Source: Marinobacterium zhoushanense
GTDB lineage: Bacteria > Pseudomonadota > Gammaproteobacteria > Pseudomonadales > Balneatricaceae
DNA length: 64,000 nt
Direction: 5' to 3'
Assembly (NCBI RefSeq): GCF_014641945.1
Contig: NZ_BMIJ01000001.1
Location: forward strand, 62,001-126,000
In this document: positions 61,215 to 64,000 of the stretch, piece after piece
How the letters are laid out: the number at the start of each line of letters is the position of its first letter
Position numbering within the stretch: position 1 is the stretch's first letter
Notes under the pieces: generated by a model
Told to the model about the DNA's origin: nothing
The model's input: only the letters and a program-made list of their open reading frames with translations
Database searches by the model: none
Translations under genes and position numbers: made by a program

Positions 61215-61281
61215 TTAACGCTCGTAACACTTGACCGAAAAAGCGCAGCTTTTTGGGGTCAAGTGCTTACGCTTGTTATGC
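61213..61281 (-). repeat. attC site 7
   Basis: About 69 bp. On the minus strand GCATAAC-AAGCG opens it and CGAGC-GTTAAAT closes it, the latter fitting GTTRRRY. The arms CACTTGACC / GGTCAAGTG pair perfectly around an AAAGCTGCGCTTT hairpin. Confidence 0.88.
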
Positions 61282-61283
61282 AT

Positions 61284-61802
61284 TTATTTTACGATTGTAA
61301 CTTTATTTACATAGGGCTCCAAGTAATAACAGTTGGAAATAACTGGGATAGCTTCTTCTTTTGCTTTTAGTGTCCACCGCTGATAATCCATAGCTCCACT
61401 ATGGATCAGACAATAGCCATTTGAGTAATGTAGTTGGCAGTAATACTGATCCAAAAGTAGGTAATATTCGTTCGCATCATTTATTTCAATTTCGCCAGGA
61501 ATATTTCCCATCCCAGACAAAATACTACTTTTTTCGGTCCGAATTTTGTATTTCCCCGGCTTGATAAAAACCACTGTATAACCTTGATTTTTTAGACCAA
61601 CCACTTTTGTCTCATTAAAGTACATTTCAGGCCAAACGCCGCCTCCTATAAACATGTTCGGTCTGTAAATATATAACTTTGCATATCCATCTAGGCGGTC
61701 TTTGTTTTCTGTAAAATATACAGCATCTTTGGGCGGATTTAGTGAGCAACCAACAACGATAAGACTTAGTAGGATCGGTATTAAGCGCCACAAATTCTTC
61801 AT
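61284..61802 (-). CDS. Cassette-encoded lipoprotein resembling DUF2846
   Basis: 172 residues from Met at 61802, where a lipoprotein signal begins (IPILLSLIVVGCSLNPP). The mature domain (KLYIYRPNMFIGGG, FIKPGKYKIRTEKS, YYLLLDQYYC) resembles DUF2846-type small lipoproteins. It is the outermost cassette seen on this side of the array. Confidence 0.75.
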   Translation of the reverse strand: MKNLWRLIPILLSLIVVGCSLNPPKDAVYFTENKDRLDGYAKLYIYRPNMFIGGGVWPEMYFNETKVVGLKNQGYTVVFIKPGKYKIRTEKSSILSGMGNIPGEIEINDANEYYLLLDQYYCQLHYSNGYCLIHSGAMDYQRWTLKAKEEAIPVISNCYYLEPYVNKVTIVK

Positions 61803-61844
61803 TGTGTAATCCTTATTTTTGCATAACATTTTAATACTGCGCAT

Positions 61845-62318
61845 GCGCGTTTAAACACCACACGCAATACTGAAAACGGTTGTCTAAGCGTCTGAAGAGA
61901 AAAGGGAAATCGAGATATCACAGCCATTCTCTTCCGATGAAAACAAGCATGCGCGTTTTTCTGCTTTGCCGTGCGCAGTATCCCACAACGGCTTTTCCAT
62001 AAAGTGTTGATATTGGACGATATTCCCATATTTCGCCAGTGGAAAATGAGCACGATTTAGCGGAAATAGGCGCAAACAGCGTAGTAGGCACTCGATATAC
62101 TGTATAAAACCACAGATATATGACGTGGGTGTTCCACACATACCAACGGCCGCCTCGGGGCGTTAACCTCCCGAAAACGTGGAAAGGAATGTTCCAGGTT
62201 TAGAGCAAAGGGAAGCACTCCAGTGGCCGCTACATCATTCCCGCTGCATGATGCTGTGCTGACCTGCTTCCCTCGCAGGTTTCAATTAAGGGTGACTCGA
62301 CGGCTCCGCGCCCTTTAC
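61845..62318. other. Non-coding region between the cassette array and ggt
   Basis: About 470 bp without a convincing gene. The 12-mer GCATGCGCGTTT occurs twice (61841-61852 and 61948-61959). No integrase gene, tRNA or clear attI was found. Confidence 0.5.
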
Positions 62319-64000
62319 TCAATATCCCTTCGCCGACGAGGTGCTGCGGCGCGGGTCGGCCCCGCCGTAGAAAACCCCATCCTCGCCGACCATGATCGAC
62401 TGAATCGCGCCCATCGCCGCTTTCTGTTCCACCGTATGGCCCATACCGCGCAGCAAGGCGATGGTGTCGGGGCTGATCCCCTGCTCGATGCGGATCTCAT
62501 CCGGTAGCCACTGGTGATGCACGCGCGGCGCGTTGACCGCGGCCTGGATGTTCAGGTGGTGGTCGATTACGTTGATCAACACCTGCAGAGTGGTGGTGAT
62601 AATACGCGACCCACCGGGGCTGCCAGTGACGATAAAGTTCTTGCCATCCTTCTTCACAATGGTCGGCGACATGGAGCTGAGCATCCGCTTATTCGGCTCG
62701 ATCTTGTTTGCCTCGCCGCCAATCAGTCCGTACGCGTTGGGCACGCCGGGCTTGGCGCTGAAGTCATCCATCTCGTTGTTGAGCAGGAAGCCGGCACCAT
62801 CGACCACGATATGGGAGCCGTAGCTGAAGTTGATGGTATAGGTGTTGGAGACCGCATTGCCGTACTTATCGACGATAGAGAAGTGGGTCGTCTCGTTGCT
62901 TTCGTAGGGTGCCGGATTGCCGGGGCGGATCTCGGCACTGGGGGTGGCCTTGCCCAGGTCGATATGGGCACGCAGCTCATCGGCGTAATCCTTGGAGGTG
63001 AGCCCCTTCAGCGGCACTTGGACGAAATCGGTATCGCCCAGATACTGGGAGCGATCGGCGTAGGCGCGCTTCATCGCTTCCGCCATCAGGTGGATGGTTT
63101 TGGCGGAGTTTAGCCCACTCTCGGCCAGCGGATAGCCCTCGAGGATATTGAGAATCTGCACCACGTGGGTACCGCCGGAGCTCGGCGGGCTCATGGAGTA
63201 GACGTCATGGCCGCGATAGGTGCCGTGTACCGGTTTACGGATTTCCGGCTGGTAGTTTTTCAGGTCGTCGAGGGTGATCAGGCCGCCGCCGCGCTGCATC
63301 TCGGCGACGATCAGGTCCGCCGTCTGGCCCTCGTAGAACCCCTTGACGCCCTGCTCGGCGATACGCCTTAGCGTCGCGGCCAGATCCTTTTGCACGAACA
63401 GATCGCCCGGTTCGTAGAAACCGCCGTCAGGCTTGAAGAACACCTTGCGACTTGATTCGAACACCCCCAGCAAAAGGGCCCGTTCCCGGATCCCCTCGCT
63501 GAAGCGGGGTGGTACGACAAAGCCCTCTTCGGCCAGCTTGATTGCCGGGGCCAGTGCCTCGGCCAGCGAGATGGTGCCGTATTTTTCCAACGCCAGCGCC
63601 AGACCGGCAACGGTTCCAGGCACACCGGCCGCCTTGTCGGAGAAGCGGCTGAGCTTCTCGTCCACCTCGCCCTGCTCGTTGAGATACATATCTCGAGTCG
63701 CCGCCGCCGGCGCCCTCTCGCGGTAGTCGATGGCGTTCACTTCACCGGTTTTCTCTGACGAGATCAGCATGAAACCGCCACCGCCGATATTGCCGGAGCG
63801 CGGCTGGGTCACCGCCAGCGCAAAGGCTGCGGTCACCGCCGCATCCACGGCATTGCCGCCCGCCTCCAATACTTTCAGTGCCTCGTCGGTAGCCAGATAG
63901 TGGCTGGTGACCACCATGCCGTTGCGCGCCTCAACCGGAACACTGCGGTCGCCCTCGAGGATCGACTGCGCCGAACCTGGAAGAGCGAACGTCAGTATGG
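62319..64000 (-). CDS. ggt: Gamma-glutamyltransferase, N-terminus beyond the window
   Basis: At least 560 residues; the frame stays open to the window edge (upstream residues SILEGDRSVPVEARNGMVVTSH), so the 5' end is missing. The catalytic threonine of autoprocessing is in NETTHFSIVDKYGNAVS. Substrate-site blocks include VDGAGFLLNNEMDDF, MLSSMSPTIV and GSPGGSRIITT. The enzyme cleaves glutathione and other gamma-glutamyl compounds in the periplasm. Confidence 0.93.
   Translation of the reverse strand, partial: ILTFALPGSAQSILEGDRSVPVEARNGMVVTSHYLATDEALKVLEAGGNAVDAAVTAAFALAVTQPRSGNIGGGGFMLISSEKTGEVNAIDYRERAPAAATRDMYLNEQGEVDEKLSRFSDKAAGVPGTVAGLALALEKYGTISLAEALAPAIKLAEEGFVVPPRFSEGIRERALLLGVFESSRKVFFKPDGGFYEPGDLFVQKDLAATLRRIAEQGVKGFYEGQTADLIVAEMQRGGGLITLDDLKNYQPEIRKPVHGTYRGHDVYSMSPPSSGGTHVVQILNILEGYPLAESGLNSAKTIHLMAEAMKRAYADRSQYLGDTDFVQVPLKGLTSKDYADELRAHIDLGKATPSAEIRPGNPAPYESNETTHFSIVDKYGNAVSNTYTINFSYGSHIVVDGAGFLLNNEMDDFSAKPGVPNAYGLIGGEANKIEPNKRMLSSMSPTIVKKDGKNFIVTGSPGGSRIITTTLQVLINVIDHHLNIQAAVNAPRVHHQWLPDEIRIEQGISPDTIALLRGMGHTVEQKAAMGAIQSIMVGEDGVFYGGADPRRSTSSAKGY

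Larger units (their letters stand above)
57450..61827 (-). mobile_element. Integron cassette array lacking an integrase (CALIN)
   Basis: Small, AT-rich, minus-strand genes alternate with seven imperfect inverted repeats of about 60-95 bp. On the minus strand each runs from an R''-like AAC box at or beside the preceding gene's stop codon to a GTT-type R' box before the next gene, as attC sites do. No intI gene or clear attI is seen on either side within the window, so the cluster fits the CALIN category. A lone R'-like GTTATGC lies at 61821-61827. Base composition differs sharply from the GC-rich flanks. Confidence 0.8.

Noticed and set aside
57450..61827. CRISPR array
   Set aside because: The repeats are imperfect inverted sites of 60-95 bp next to genes, not short identical direct repeats with spacers.
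61845..62318. Integron integrase or attI next to the array
   Set aside because: No frame of the needed length (about 320 residues) or tyrosine-recombinase motif exists between the array and ggt.

Overview
The window reads as chromosomal DNA of a GC-rich gammaproteobacterium, probably marine or sediment-dwelling. This rests on the families present (YejK, FolE2, NqrF, a DUF5062-like protein, VF530, TctDE/TcuAB, AcoR with sigma-54 promoters) and on an integron cassette array with Vibrio/Shewanella-style attC sites. I cannot name the species. No rRNA, tRNA, CRISPR array, transposase or prophage gene was seen.

1-13 kb: an acetoin-dehydrogenase-type locus. AcoR (sigma-54 activator, minus strand) faces acoA-acoB, a free-standing lipoyl domain, a lipoyl-less E2 acyltransferase, a lipoate ligase, a Tat-exported small subunit and a GMC oxidoreductase. 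A second sigma-54 promoter follows, serving a secreted VOC protein and a HupE/UreJ-type membrane protein. Both promoters have an upstream inverted repeat with the same ACACTCTGT core, which suggests one AcoR regulon. A MocR regulator lacking the PLP lysine is divergent from a flavin-binding PNPOx-like protein.

13-36 kb: mostly single housekeeping genes: FecR-domain protein, fructose-type PTS EIIABC, TfoX-like, dGTPase, GNATs, an NqrF with no nqrABCDE beside it, Mut7-C protein, YejK, NhaC, YbaK-like, AraC-GyrI, PyrC, YtoQ, esterase, 2-hydroxyacid dehydrogenase, UDG-like, nitronate monooxygenase, DUF808 and SIMPL. Within it a 64-residue protein is preceded by a near-consensus FNR box, an exact sigma-54 promoter and a long leader. 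There is also an unrecognised secreted repeat protein.

36-43.5 kb: a metal/cofactor island. It holds a flavodoxin, a Zur-box-preceded folE2, then a cobalamin riboswitch that leads a three-gene operon. The operon encodes a CobN-type chelatase with a signal peptide and a C-terminal membrane anchor, an ExbB/TolQ-like channel and a DUF2149 protein resembling ExbD. It looks like an energised, envelope-located tetrapyrrole or cobalt-handling machine and is the most interesting system here. A decayed copy of its last gene lies at 56.8 kb.

43.7-56.5 kb: a tricarboxylate uptake and catabolism island (TcuA, TcuB, GntR regulator, PrpF, TctC, TctA-TctB fusion, universal stress protein) divergent from a TctD-TctE-binding-protein sensor operon. 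Four intergenic regions carry the same 11-bp-period direct repeat (GCTGTCA-N4-CCTGTCA), a candidate TctD box.

57-62 kb: an AT-rich run of small minus-strand genes separated by seven attC-like sites, with no integron integrase in the window (a CALIN). The window ends inside a gamma-glutamyltransferase gene.
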